A DNA stretch of 64,000 nucleotides from Pseudemcibacter sp038106445 (GTDB taxonomy: Bacteria > Pseudomonadota > Alphaproteobacteria > Sphingomonadales > Emcibacteraceae): the NCBI GenBank assembly GCA_038106445.1, contig JAYODU010000002.1, positions 1-64,000 on the forward strand, read 5' to 3'. The position numbers and the translations under genes were made by a program. A model generated the notes under the pieces. The model was given only the letters and a program-made list of their open reading frames with translations, was not told the origin of the DNA and made no database searches. Of the stretch, positions 55,676-64,000 are shown piece after piece; the first letter of the stretch is position 1; every line of letters starts with the position of its first letter.

Positions 55676-56022
55676 GTATAGACTGAGCAAATAATCAATG
55701 TTCAATATTGTACAGTATGTCCGATAATGAACATAGGTTACCGTTCGATAATATACACAAATATATAAGTTACTGTTTTTAAAGAACTTAATACTTGGCA
55801 TACTTATTGCTCACGATAAGGCAGAGTAAATATTTTTTAATGAAACTTACTAAATTAAGGTCAACTATAACCAAAGATCGTAAAAAATCGACATTTAGTC
55901 TCAAAGTTCCAAGTTAATGTTGACAGTGGTAACATTTTAAGGCAAATTCGCGAAAATTAATAAAATTTAATTTTTTTCCCGTATTGAGTAGACAAACAAA
56001 TACTAAATCTAAGGTATTAAAT
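55676..56022. other. 347-base gap before tolC
   Basis: AT-rich intergenic sequence. A TTGACA hexamer (55920-55925) about 100 bases before the tolC start could be a -35 box, but no good -10 follows at 16-18 bases. I see no coding or RNA feature. Confidence 0.4.
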
Positions 56023-57390
56023 ATGACTAGAGGAATGAAAAAACCAATTTTAACGACTGCCGCAATCTTGAGTGCACTTATGTGCTCCACGGCATCTGTT
56101 TTAGCAGATGACCTAAAGGATGCACTTACAACGGCATATATAAACAACCCTACACTTGAAGCGGCAAGGGCGGCACAGCGCGCAACAGATGAAACTGTTA
56201 ACCAGGCGCTTTCCGGCTGGCGTCCAACAATTGTTGGTACCGGATCGATTGCCAGAACGGAAAATGATCGAACAGGTTCATTTCTGAGTGCTTCGACCAC
56301 CAAACCAAAATCACTTGGGATAGGAATAGAGCAGCCTGTTTTCAGAAGCTTTCAAACAGTTAATGGTACTAGGGAAGCTAGAAAAAATGCTGAAGCTAGT
56401 CGTGCACAGCTGACAGGTATTGAACAACAAATATTCCTTGCAACGGTTGCGGCATATTCCGATGTTATCCGTGATGAAACAGTGCTTGAATCAACTTCAA
56501 ACAATGTGGTCGCGCTTCAACGTCAGCTTCAGGCAAGCGAAGACCGTTTCGAAGTTGGTGAAATTACACGTACTGATGTGGCACAAAGCCGCGCACGTCT
56601 CTCTCGTGCTCAATCTGAAAAAATCAATGCTGAAGCCATCCTGACTGCAAGCCGCGCCGCATATCGCCGCGTTGTTGGTAATGAACCGGGAACACTTGAA
56701 CGTGATCTTGTCTTGCCAGCACTTCCTGCTTCTGAAGAGGCAGCCTATGAAATGGCATCACAAAATCACCCGATTATCATAGCTGCAAGGGCAACTGAAA
56801 CAGCTGCTGATTATGCTGTTAAAAAACAGTATGGCGGACTTGGTCCTCAAGTAACGGTTGGTGCAAGTTATACTAAAAGCTGGGATACTTTCCTGCCCGG
56901 TGACCAAACGACAGCAAAAACCATACAGGCAAACGTACGTTTACCAATTTATCAGGCTGGTGTTCAGGCTTCTGTCGTTCGTCAGGCAAAACAACGTCGC
57001 AGCCAGTTCAGCATGGAAGCAGTCGCTGCTGAACGTGAAGTGCAGGAACTTGTTCGCAATGCGTGGGAGAGCTACCGTGAAGCAACTGCAAGAATTACGT
57101 CAACTGAATCGCAGCTTGATGCAAATGCGATAGCACTTGAAGGTGTTCGTCAGGAAGCTGATGTTGGATCACGTACGATCCTTGATGTTCTGGATGCGGA
57201 GCAGGAATTGTTAGATGCCCGCGTTAATAACGCACGCGCCGTTCGTGACCGCGTGGTTGCCGCCTATAATCTGTTGGCTACAGTTGGGCAACTTACTGCA
57301 CAATCGCTTGCACTTGATGCGCCATATTATGATGCGGAAAAACACAGTGAAGACACTGAATGGAAACTTTATGGATTTGGTACAGAATAG
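56023..57390 (+). CDS. tolC: TolC-family outer-membrane efflux channel
   Basis: This 455-residue protein has a signal peptide ending TASVLAD. Two internally repeated halves follow, each with long coiled helices and a beta segment (DLKDALTTAYINNPTLEAAR in the first, SRTILDVLDAEQELLDAR in the second). It forms the trimeric outer-membrane duct for RND pumps and type I secretion. I chose ATG 56023 because AAGG lies eight bases upstream; ATG 56035 has its purine run too close. The gene ends at a strong hairpin. Confidence 0.92.
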   Translation: MTRGMKKPILTTAAILSALMCSTASVLADDLKDALTTAYINNPTLEAARAAQRATDETVNQALSGWRPTIVGTGSIARTENDRTGSFLSASTTKPKSLGIGIEQPVFRSFQTVNGTREARKNAEASRAQLTGIEQQIFLATVAAYSDVIRDETVLESTSNNVVALQRQLQASEDRFEVGEITRTDVAQSRARLSRAQSEKINAEAILTASRAAYRRVVGNEPGTLERDLVLPALPASEEAAYEMASQNHPIIIAARATETAADYAVKKQYGGLGPQVTVGASYTKSWDTFLPGDQTTAKTIQANVRLPIYQAGVQASVVRQAKQRRSQFSMEAVAAEREVQELVRNAWESYREATARITSTESQLDANAIALEGVRQEADVGSRTILDVLDAEQELLDARVNNARAVRDRVVAAYNLLATVGQLTAQSLALDAPYYDAEKHSEDTEWKLYGFGTE

Positions 57391-57439
57391 TAAATTTTTA
57401 GAATAAAATTACCAAATCTTTAAAATTTGTTAAATATTG

Positions 57440-57470
57440 CGGCACTATATTTTTTATAGTGCCGTAAATA
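57440..57470 (+). terminator. Rho-independent terminator of tolC
   Basis: CGGCACTATA (57440-57449) and TATAGTGCCG (57455-57464) form a perfect ten-base-pair stem with a T5 loop, 50 bases after the tolC stop. A T-rich stretch follows. Confidence 0.8.
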
Positions 57471-57491
57471 TTTTTAGGATAATCCTAAAAA
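57471..57491. promoter_or_regulatory. Perfect 10-base dyad upstream of popZ
   Basis: TTTTTAGGAT and ATCCTAAAAA flank a single A. The symmetry resembles a binding site for a dimeric regulator, or a small extra termination hairpin. It lies about 120 bases before the popZ start. Confidence 0.4.
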
Positions 57492-57614
57492 ACATTGATA
57501 ATCTTATGAAATTTAATAAAAATATTATGGTTAACAAATATAGTTAAAGTGGCTATTAATGATGTAGCCCACAAGACTGCGCGAATTTTGAAGAAAATAA
57601 CGGGACAAACAAGT

Positions 57615-58145
57615 ATGAGCGAGCCGGAAAAAGAACAAGAACCCAGCATGGAGGAAATCCTGGCATCCATTCGCCGCATCATTTCAGAGGATGAAGAAGT
57701 GTTGGAACTTACAGAAGATGACCTTGAAGAAGCCTCCCAGGACGATATTGATAACATGTTTGACAATGTGGATGACGAAGATCTGGAAAATAATGATGAG
57801 ATCATCCTTGAAGACGATCAGGATGGAGAAGAACATGTCGAAGAACCAGAGGAAGCAATTGAAGAGCCGGCCGCAGCTGCAATGGATATAGATGATGTTG
57901 ACCCAGCATCTGAAACTGAAGCGCTTTTATCCGAAGAAAATACCGGAACCATTCAAGGACAGTTTGATGCACTTAGTGCGCTACTGACCAGCGGATATCA
58001 GGGATCCGGCAACACCCTTGAAGATCTGGTGCGTGAACTGCTTCGCCCGATGCTTAAAAAATGGCTTGATGAAAACCTTCCTGAAATCGTCGAACGTATG
58101 GTAGCCAAGGAAATGGCAAGACTTGTGAGAACAAAAAAACCATAA
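57615..58145 (+). CDS. popZ: Polar organizing protein PopZ (DUF2497 family)
   Basis: This 176-residue protein begins with the conserved PopZ N-terminal helix (PSMEEILASIRRIISEDEE). A long acidic, low-complexity linker follows (about residues 30-105). It ends with the oligomerisation region (TLEDLVRELLRPMLKKWLDENLP, IVERMVAKEMARLV). PopZ forms the cell-pole matrix that tethers the chromosome origin in alphaproteobacteria. I chose ATG 57615 to begin directly before this helix. The gene lies between tolC and valS, the usual alphaproteobacterial order. Confidence 0.93.
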   Translation: MSEPEKEQEPSMEEILASIRRIISEDEEVLELTEDDLEEASQDDIDNMFDNVDDEDLENNDEIILEDDQDGEEHVEEPEEAIEEPAAAAMDIDDVDPASETEALLSEENTGTIQGQFDALSALLTSGYQGSGNTLEDLVRELLRPMLKKWLDENLPEIVERMVAKEMARLVRTKKP

Positions 58146-58183
58146 TTTATAGAAGACAAATCAGATCAGAAGATATATTTTCA

Positions 58184-58219
58184 AACAGAAGAACCAGTAA
58201 ATGGTTCTTCTGTTTTTAT
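58184..58219 (+). terminator. Strong terminator between popZ and valS
   Basis: AACAGAAGAACCA (58184-58196) pairs perfectly with TGGTTCTTCTGTT (58202-58214), followed by TTTAT. It ends transcription of popZ or acts as an attenuator before valS, whose ATG (58241) is 27 bases after the stem. Confidence 0.85.
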
Positions 58220-58240
58220 ATGGACTAAAGAATAAGAAAA

Positions 58241-60898
58241 ATGCTTGAAAAAACATTCGATTTTACGACGCGGGAAAAGGAAATTTATGACCACTGGGAT
58301 GATAGTGGTGCTTTTAAATGTGGACAGCGGCCAAATGCTGATCCGTTCACCATCATATTGCCGCCACCAAATGTGACCGGAAACCTTCATATTGGACACG
58401 CACTAAACCATACACTTCAGGATGTTCTGATCCGTTGGCACCGCATGCGCGGCCGTGATGTTTTGTGGCAACCGGGCATGGATCACGCCGGTATAGCCAC
58501 CCAAATGGTCGTTGAACGGCAGCTTGATGAAGGAAATATACGCCGCCATGATATGGGGCGTCAGGGCTTCATTGACCGTGTATGGGAATGGAAGGAAGAA
58601 AGCGGTGGAATGATTTTTAATCAGATGCGCCGGCTGGGTCAAAGTTGCGACTGGTCACGTCAGAAATTTACCATGGATGATGGTTTTGCTACTGCTGTTC
58701 TGAAAAAATTTGTTGATCTTTATAATGATGGCCTGATTTTCAGGGCAAAGCGTCTTGTTAACTGGGATCCGCATTTTTGTACCGCCATTTCCGACCTTGA
58801 AGTGGAACAACGGGAAGTAAACGGAAATTACTGGCATTTTAAATATCCAGTCGGTGGCGAGGAGGGTCGGTTTCTGACAGTCGCAACAACGCGTCCGGAA
58901 ACCATGCTTGGTGATGTGGCGGTAGCCGTTCATCCTGATGATGACCGTTATAAAGATTTGATTGGAAAGACGCTCACTTTGCCGCTAGTTGGCCGCAAAA
59001 TGATTGTTGTCGCGGATGAGCACGCTGATCCTGAAAAAGGATCGGGCGCAGTAAAAATTACACCGGCACATGATTTCGACGACCATCAGGTCGGCAAACG
59101 CCATGACCTTGAAAATATTAATATTTTTGATGAGCATGCCAGACTTAATGATAATGTTCCGGCAAAGTACCGCGGCATGGACCGTTTTGAAGCCCGCAAG
59201 CTTATTGTGGCGGATATGGATGCACTTGGTCTGTTGGATAAAGTGGAGCCAACCGTACATATGGTTCCTTACGGGGACCGAAGTGGCGTTGTAATTGAAC
59301 CATGGCTTACGGATCAATGGTATGTGGATGCGGAAACACTCGCAAAACCGGCCATTGAAGCGGTGGAAAAAGGGAAAACAAAATTCGTTCCCAAAACATG
59401 GGAAAAAACCTATTTCGAATGGATGCGTAATATTGAACCATGGTGCGTATCACGGCAATTATGGTGGGGACATCAAATTCCGGCATGGTACGGCCCGGAC
59501 GGTGAAATTTTTGTGGCTGAGAATGAAACTGACGCCCAGAAGCTTGCAGATGTTCATTATGGAGAAATTAAAGAAATTGTCCGTGATGAAGACGTGCTTG
59601 ATACATGGTTTTCTTCTGCCCTTTGGCCCAATGCAACACTTGGCTGGCCGGAAAAAACGCCAGAACTTGAGCGTTATTATAAATCGGATGTGCTCGTAAC
59701 CGGGTTTGATATTATTTTCTTCTGGGTTGCCCGCATGATGATGGACGGACTTTATTTCATGGACGGCGAGGTACCCTTTGAAACCGTTTATGTCCATGCT
59801 CTGGTTCGTGATGAAAACGGTGCCAAAATGTCAAAATCCAAAGGAAATGTGATTGACCCTTTGGAACTTGCTGATAAATACGGCGCAGACGCGCTTCGTA
59901 TTACGCTGGCCGCTATGGAAGCGCAAGGCAGGGATATTAAAATGTCCGATAAACGTGTCGAAGGATACCGTAATTTCGGAACAAAACTTTGGAATGCGGC
60001 AAAATTCTGTGAAATGAATGACTGCTTTAGTAGCGACCGTGATTTTAATCCCCAATCTGCAAACCAGACCATAAATAAATGGATTATCGGCGAAGCCGAA
60101 AAAGCGGCAGCACTGGTTACCAAATCCCTTGAAGCTTTCAGATATAATGATGCGGCAGCAGCCGTTTACCAATTTACGTGGGGAACATTCTGTGACTGGT
60201 ATATTGAGCTTATAAAACCACAATTTTTTGATAATGCCGAAGAGGCTAAAGAAACAAGGAAAACGGCAGCATGGGTCATGGATATGATCCTTAAAATGCT
60301 GCATCCATTTATGCCTTTCGTAACAGAAGAACTGTGGCAGAATTCAGCGGATAAAAGGGAAACTGATCTCATTCTTGCCACATGGCCGGAATATGATGCA
60401 AATAATGTTGACGAAAATGCTGCAAATGAAATTAATTGGCTGATACAGCTTATTTCGGATATACGCACGGCGCGCGCGGAAATGAATGTTCCGGCTGCGG
60501 CCAAAGTTAATATGTTGGTGTCCGGCGCTGACGATATAACAAAGGAAGCTTTAAAGGCCCAAAACGATGTATTATGCCGTCTTGCAAGGCTTGAAGATAT
60601 TGCTACACTTGCTGGTGATCCGCCACGCGGCGCAATTTCGGTGGTTGTTGGTGAAGCGACATATTATCTACCGCTTTCCGGGGTAATTGATATCGAAGCT
60701 GAAAAAGCAAGATTGGCCAAAAGCCTTGAAAAGCTTGAAAAGGAAATTGCAAGTGTAGCTGGCAGGCTCGCGAATGAAAATTTTGTATCAAAAGCGCACC
60801 CACAGGTAATTGAAGATAATAAACAGGGACTTGAAGAAGCCAAAGCAAAAGCAGAAAAAACAAAGGAGGCACTTCAAAGGCTGGCCTCAATGAATTAA
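58241..60898 (+). CDS. valS: Valyl-tRNA synthetase
   Basis: This 885-residue class I synthetase charges tRNA-Val. The HIGH signature is in NVTGNLHIGHALN and the KMSKS loop in GAKMSKSKGNVIDP. The editing (CP1) domain lies between them (TTRPETMLGD). The C-terminal coiled-coil arm (EAEKARLAKSLEKLEKEIASVAGRL) binds the tRNA. All parts are present at normal length. A hairpin terminator just upstream hints at attenuation or an independent promoter. Confidence 0.97.
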   Translation: MLEKTFDFTTREKEIYDHWDDSGAFKCGQRPNADPFTIILPPPNVTGNLHIGHALNHTLQDVLIRWHRMRGRDVLWQPGMDHAGIATQMVVERQLDEGNIRRHDMGRQGFIDRVWEWKEESGGMIFNQMRRLGQSCDWSRQKFTMDDGFATAVLKKFVDLYNDGLIFRAKRLVNWDPHFCTAISDLEVEQREVNGNYWHFKYPVGGEEGRFLTVATTRPETMLGDVAVAVHPDDDRYKDLIGKTLTLPLVGRKMIVVADEHADPEKGSGAVKITPAHDFDDHQVGKRHDLENINIFDEHARLNDNVPAKYRGMDRFEARKLIVADMDALGLLDKVEPTVHMVPYGDRSGVVIEPWLTDQWYVDAETLAKPAIEAVEKGKTKFVPKTWEKTYFEWMRNIEPWCVSRQLWWGHQIPAWYGPDGEIFVAENETDAQKLADVHYGEIKEIVRDEDVLDTWFSSALWPNATLGWPEKTPELERYYKSDVLVTGFDIIFFWVARMMMDGLYFMDGEVPFETVYVHALVRDENGAKMSKSKGNVIDPLELADKYGADALRITLAAMEAQGRDIKMSDKRVEGYRNFGTKLWNAAKFCEMNDCFSSDRDFNPQSANQTINKWIIGEAEKAAALVTKSLEAFRYNDAAAAVYQFTWGTFCDWYIELIKPQFFDNAEEAKETRKTAAWVMDMILKMLHPFMPFVTEELWQNSADKRETDLILATWPEYDANNVDENAANEINWLIQLISDIRTARAEMNVPAAAKVNMLVSGADDITKEALKAQNDVLCRLARLEDIATLAGDPPRGAISVVVGEATYYLPLSGVIDIEAEKARLAKSLEKLEKEIASVAGRLANENFVSKAHPQVIEDNKQGLEEAKAKAEKTKEALQRLASMN

Positions 60899-60912
60899 AG
60901 TTTGGAGATATT

Positions 60913-61770
60913 ATGAAGATCGTATTAAGTGCTGTACTGATGCTGATAATGTCAGTGTATGCCGCCTTTGCACAATCCGGCTCCACGCAAAAAATATTCA
61001 TGAAATATAAAGCCTATTGGGGTGGTTTTGTTATTGCAGAAATTAGCAGTGAAACCCTACTCGGTGCAGATAGTTATGACGTAAGCGCTGAATATGCAGT
61101 TAAGGGCTTAGCGAGCATAGTCGGAAACATGACTAATAATACCCGTAGCTACGGGATCCGGCACCGGACAGGTGAATATCGCCCGCTTTATTACGAAAGC
61201 CAGGGGAATTTTGGTAAATTCAAATATTCCAACAAAGTGAAATTTAACCCTGATAATCTGATGGTCACAACGCACGAACAGGAACTCGAGCTTCGTGAAA
61301 AAACGGAATATATCCCGATCCCGGATGCGCATAAACATGGCATTGATCCCATGACCATGTTTTTAAATATGATCGTCAATGAAAACTTTGCACGAGACTA
61401 TAAAAAACAATATAGCAGGCGGCAGTTTGGCGGCATTTTTGTCACCACACAAAACTTTATATGTGATGAAACTGGTAAATTTGAGGAAGAAAGCCGTTCT
61501 GTTTTTGCCGGAGACGCGGTTGGATGTAAAATAGACGGGGAACTTATAGCTGGCGGCATAAGAAGCACAGACCCAGACAGGAAACGAAGACGTGGCCGCG
61601 AAGATGATGATCAGCAAAGTATTCTTTGGTTTGGACAGGTTGATGGCTTTCACGGTTATCTTCCGGTTTATACCGAATTTCCCATAGGGTGGGGAAAAGT
61701 ACGTGTTTATCTTAATGAATTCACTGTAGAAGACGTTTCCGCCGCCGTCCTAACCGCCAGTAGCGAATAA
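60913..61770 (+). CDS. Secreted DUF3108-family protein
   Basis: This 285-residue protein has a signal peptide ending YAAFAQ. The beta-rich DUF3108 core is recognisable in MKYKAYWGGFVIAEIS, FGKFKYSNKVKF and HGIDPMTMFLNMI, the family's DP-x-x-x-x-L-x-x-L turn. Function is unknown; members are periplasmic or outer-membrane associated. It begins 14 bases after the valS stop. A short charged insert (DRKRRRGREDDD) near residue 220 is unusual. Confidence 0.82.
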   Translation: MKIVLSAVLMLIMSVYAAFAQSGSTQKIFMKYKAYWGGFVIAEISSETLLGADSYDVSAEYAVKGLASIVGNMTNNTRSYGIRHRTGEYRPLYYESQGNFGKFKYSNKVKFNPDNLMVTTHEQELELREKTEYIPIPDAHKHGIDPMTMFLNMIVNENFARDYKKQYSRRQFGGIFVTTQNFICDETGKFEEESRSVFAGDAVGCKIDGELIAGGIRSTDPDRKRRRGREDDDQQSILWFGQVDGFHGYLPVYTEFPIGWGKVRVYLNEFTVEDVSAAVLTASSE

Positions 61771-61792
61771 TAACTTATTTATAATAGGTTTG

Positions 61793-62236
61793 TTATTCCC
61801 CCGCGCATTTTTCGCAGTATTTCTGCCCCTTATCCAGAATTATTTTCCAATTGCCATCTGCTTCCTTGCGCCACACCGATGTATAATACATAAATATACT
61901 ACTCTCATCTGATACCGGCCCGGTGCTTAAGGCTAAATTTCCCCCTTTAATCAACATGACTGTTTCCGGTTCCCATTTAAACGGGGCGGCTTCATTGTCA
62001 TAATATGCTTGCCAGACATTCATTACGGCTTGCTTTCCCCGCAGCGCAGATCCATTATTCCAGAAAACCGTATCATCAGCCAAAAAGCTAGAAAAAGCAC
62101 CAAAATTACGGTCTACCATTGTTTTGGCAAAAGCCCTTTCAACCTTGGCTACTTCAGTTTCTATATCATCGATTGCTTGCGCAAGTGCATCATTGCCATA
62201 TACCGCGGTAAGGAAGATGAATATTAAATATTTCAT
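61793..62236 (-). CDS. Secreted SnoaL/NTF2-like protein (DUF4440 type)
   Basis: This 147-residue protein has a signal peptide ending DALAQ and a cone-shaped NTF2 fold (VERAFAKTMVDRNFGAFSSFL, DDTVFWNNGSALRGKQAV, SVWRKEADGNWKIILDKGQ). It ends KYCEKCAGE, a CxxC pair. Its ATG lies four bases after the stop of the YedE-type gene, so the three genes 61793-63094 form one operon. Ligand and role are unknown. Confidence 0.82.
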   Translation of the reverse strand: MKYLIFIFLTAVYGNDALAQAIDDIETEVAKVERAFAKTMVDRNFGAFSSFLADDTVFWNNGSALRGKQAVMNVWQAYYDNEAAPFKWEPETVMLIKGGNLALSTGPVSDESSIFMYYTSVWRKEADGNWKIILDKGQKYCEKCAGE

Positions 62237-62240
62237 GATG

Positions 62241-62660
62241 TTACGGTACCCTGGAAAATTTAAAAAATAACATGCCTGCGATCATTGATATAACAAAAAT
62301 TCCCGCTTTAAATGGTTCAAGTACCAAGCCGATGAGTGCGGGTCCGGGACAAAGGCCCGCTACGCCCCACCCAATACCAAAAATGACAGATCCCATTATC
62401 AAAGGACGATCAACAGTTGTTGTAGGCGGTAAAGAAAAATCTGTGCCAAGCCATGTTTTAATCATGCCACGCTGTATTATCCACGCGACTGCCATCACAA
62501 CAACAGCACCACCCATTACAAACATTAGGGTAGGATCCCAGTTTCCACCAAAAATATCAAGAAAGCCACGAACACGAGCCGGATCTGCCATACCAGATAA
62601 TGCTAACCCGGCACCAAAAAATAAACCGGCGACAATTGCTGCAATAATTTCTTTATTCAT
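62241..62660 (-). CDS. YeeE/YedE-family transporter subunit (DUF6691 type)
   Basis: This 139-residue membrane protein has about four helices. It carries the family repeat GAGLALSGMADPARVRGFLD near the N-terminus and GVAGLCPGPALIG with the conserved cysteine in the second half. It is the small partner of the next gene and overlaps its stop by four bases (ATGA). Pairs like this import thiosulfate or other reduced sulfur species into the cytoplasm. Confidence 0.88.
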   Translation of the reverse strand: MNKEIIAAIVAGLFFGAGLALSGMADPARVRGFLDIFGGNWDPTLMFVMGGAVVVMAVAWIIQRGMIKTWLGTDFSLPPTTTVDRPLIMGSVIFGIGWGVAGLCPGPALIGLVLEPFKAGIFVISMIAGMLFFKFSRVP

Positions 62661-63094
62661 TGGATACCCCCGATTAAATTAATAATTGACACAGTGATAA
62701 TTGCCGCCACCATAAATATCGGTGTGGCATAAAGCGATCTTTTTGAAAGCCGCGAAAGGCCACAAACACCATGCCCACTTGTGCATCCGCTACCCATCCG
62801 GGTGCCAAAACCGACCAGAAGCCCCCCTATAATCAATGTAATGTTATCGGGATAACGACTAACAACTTCGCCCGTCAATACTTGTGCAAGCCATGCACCT
62901 GCAAGCAGTGAAAGCATAAATATCACTGCAAAATTACGCGATGTGCTGCCGGAGACAAGCCCAACTGCATTTGCAAAAAGCCCGCTTATACCCGCAATAC
63001 GCCCTGCAGCAAGCAACATTATTGCCGCAGCAATACCAATAAAAATACCCCCAACAAGCCCTTCCGAGATCATCATATCCTGTAAATCTATCAT
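62657..63094 (-). CDS. YeeE/YedE-family transporter subunit
   Basis: This 145-residue protein has four membrane helices. The family signature GTRMGSGCTSGHGVCGLSRLS carries two cysteines in the substrate path. ATG 63094 has AGGAAC just upstream; a TTG at 63097 is less likely. With the downstream subunit it rebuilds the full-length YeeE fold in two polypeptides. trhO, a rhodanese-type sulfur enzyme, is divergent across a 151-base gap, a suggestive sulfur-metabolism context. Confidence 0.88.
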   Translation of the reverse strand: MIDLQDMMISEGLVGGIFIGIAAAIMLLAAGRIAGISGLFANAVGLVSGSTSRNFAVIFMLSLLAGAWLAQVLTGEVVSRYPDNITLIIGGLLVGFGTRMGSGCTSGHGVCGLSRLSKRSLYATPIFMVAAIITVSIINLIGGIQ

Positions 63095-63248
63095 CAAGTG
63101 TTCCTTAAAAATGAATCTTACTTTTTAGAATATCCTATTTTTAAGACATTGTTGAAGTGCCTTTTTTGAAAATCACACCACTTGATCTCGCATTCAAAAA
63201 GGCTTAAAAGCAATCACGAAAATTGAATAGTGCAAAGAACTTTAAATC

Positions 63249-64000
63249 ATGTCCAGTTATCTTGTCGCGGCGCTTTACAAATTTGTATCGCTACCGGATT
63301 TTGAAAAATTGCAAAAACCTATCCTTGATATCTGTGAAAAAAATCAAATCAGGGGTACCCTTCTTTTAGCCAGTGAGGGGATAAACGGCACTGTTGCCGG
63401 GCCTGAGCAAGGCGTCAGAAATCTACTTGCCTATCTAAATAAGAGAAATGAAATAGGTCCAATTATTCATAAAGAAAGCTGGGCGGAGGAAAAGCCGTTC
63501 CTGCGGATGAAAGTACGTCTTAAAAAGGAAATTGTGACCATGGGTGTGCCGGGTACTGATCCTAACAAAATAGTTGGCACTTATGTAAAACCCGAAGACT
63601 GGAACGATCTGATTTCTGACCGGGATGTGGTTCTCGTTGATACACGAAATGATTATGAAGTGGAAATAGGCACTTTTAAAGGTGCTATTGATCCAAAAAC
63701 AACAAACTTCCGTGATTTCCCTAAATGGGTGCAGGAAAATAAAGAAACACTCTCAAAGCCAAAAATTGCTATGTTTTGTACAGGTGGTATCCGCTGTGAA
63801 AAATCAACAGCTTATATGAAAGAGCAGGGATATGATGAAGTTTATCATCTGGAAGGCGGAATTTTAAAATATCTTGAAAAAATTCCCGAAGAAAAAAGCC
63901 TATGGGAAGGGGAGTGCTTTGTATTTGATAATCGGATCTCGGTGAAACATGGACTTGAGGAAGGATCATACGATCAATGCTTCGGCTGTCGTTGGCCTAT
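63249..64000 (+). CDS. trhO: tRNA uridine(34) hydroxylase, rhodanese-domain (cut by window end)
   Basis: The frame opens at ATG 63249 (MSSYLVAALYKFVSLPDFE) and runs past the right edge; about 250 residues are visible. The N-terminal acylphosphatase-like domain has LASEGINGTVAG. The rhodanese domain has DTRNDYEVEIGTFKGA and the active cysteine in MFCTGGIRCEKS. The CxxC of DQCFGCRWP near the edge is the family's C-terminal motif. The enzyme hydroxylates U34 in tRNA (YceA family). The last part is outside the window. Confidence 0.93.
   Translation, partial: MSSYLVAALYKFVSLPDFEKLQKPILDICEKNQIRGTLLLASEGINGTVAGPEQGVRNLLAYLNKRNEIGPIIHKESWAEEKPFLRMKVRLKKEIVTMGVPGTDPNKIVGTYVKPEDWNDLISDRDVVLVDTRNDYEVEIGTFKGAIDPKTTNFRDFPKWVQENKETLSKPKIAMFCTGGIRCEKSTAYMKEQGYDEVYHLEGGILKYLEKIPEEKSLWEGECFVFDNRISVKHGLEEGSYDQCFGCRWP

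Overview
The window is a gene-dense stretch of an AT-rich Gram-negative chromosome. It most resembles an alphaproteobacterium, probably marine and aerobic. The best evidence is the order isoaspartate-methyltransferase-like gene, tolC, popZ (DUF2497), valS. Four large TonB-dependent receptors, many secreted proteins and a CC0125/CC1285-like small protein agree with this. No rRNA, tRNA, phage, IS element or CRISPR array was recognised.

Layout. 1-3.1 kb: three tandem LysE-family exporters (the first cut by the window edge), coupled to a homoserine-dehydrogenase-like enzyme, then an unknown gene. 3.2-13 kb: small secreted or hypothetical genes, a Tat-type HD-domain protein, a TPR membrane protein, a 1021-aa secreted Asp-box (BNR) propeller protein, decayed fragments and a Gfo/Idh/MocA oxidoreductase. 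13-23.5 kb: DUF3817 protein, secreted M1 aminopeptidase, frameshifted MFS gene, tryptophan 2,3-dioxygenase, an inverted MCP/YceI junction, an aminotransferase, a DEAD-box helicase and a Sel1-repeat protein. 23.5-35 kb: an inverted RND/PLP-decarboxylase junction, an esterase-like gene with a membrane partner, an intact PLP decarboxylase, an OsmC protein, a MazG-like gene whose 3' half is repeated on the far side of a TonB receptor, a penicillin-acylase-family enzyme and a methyltransferase without a normal start. 35-46 kb: a serine hydrolase, a Fur-like site, three tandem paralogous TonB receptors with a shared upstream element plus the stub of a fourth, two Sel1 proteins and a VanX-type dipeptidase. 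46-54 kb: a third inverted junction, a kinase/M23/class-III-aminotransferase fusion, a cold-shock protein, phhA-SDR-phhB, and a PQQ-type dehydrogenase with a premature stop. 54-64 kb: aldo/keto reductase, PCMT-like gene, tolC, popZ, valS, DUF3108, a two-gene YeeE/YedE sulfur transporter with a SnoaL-like gene, and trhO cut by the window edge.

Functionally the window favours import and breakdown of peptides and aromatic amino acids: PhhA with its pterin cofactor recycling, TDO, PLP decarboxylases, peptidases and TonB receptors. The most unusual property is local gene decay. Three genes carry single in-frame stops, two or three are frameshifted, two appear to have lost a canonical start codon, and three sites join halves of unrelated genes in inverted orientation, one of them at a clear short palindrome. 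Whether this is real genome decay or an assembly/amplification artefact cannot be settled from the sequence alone.
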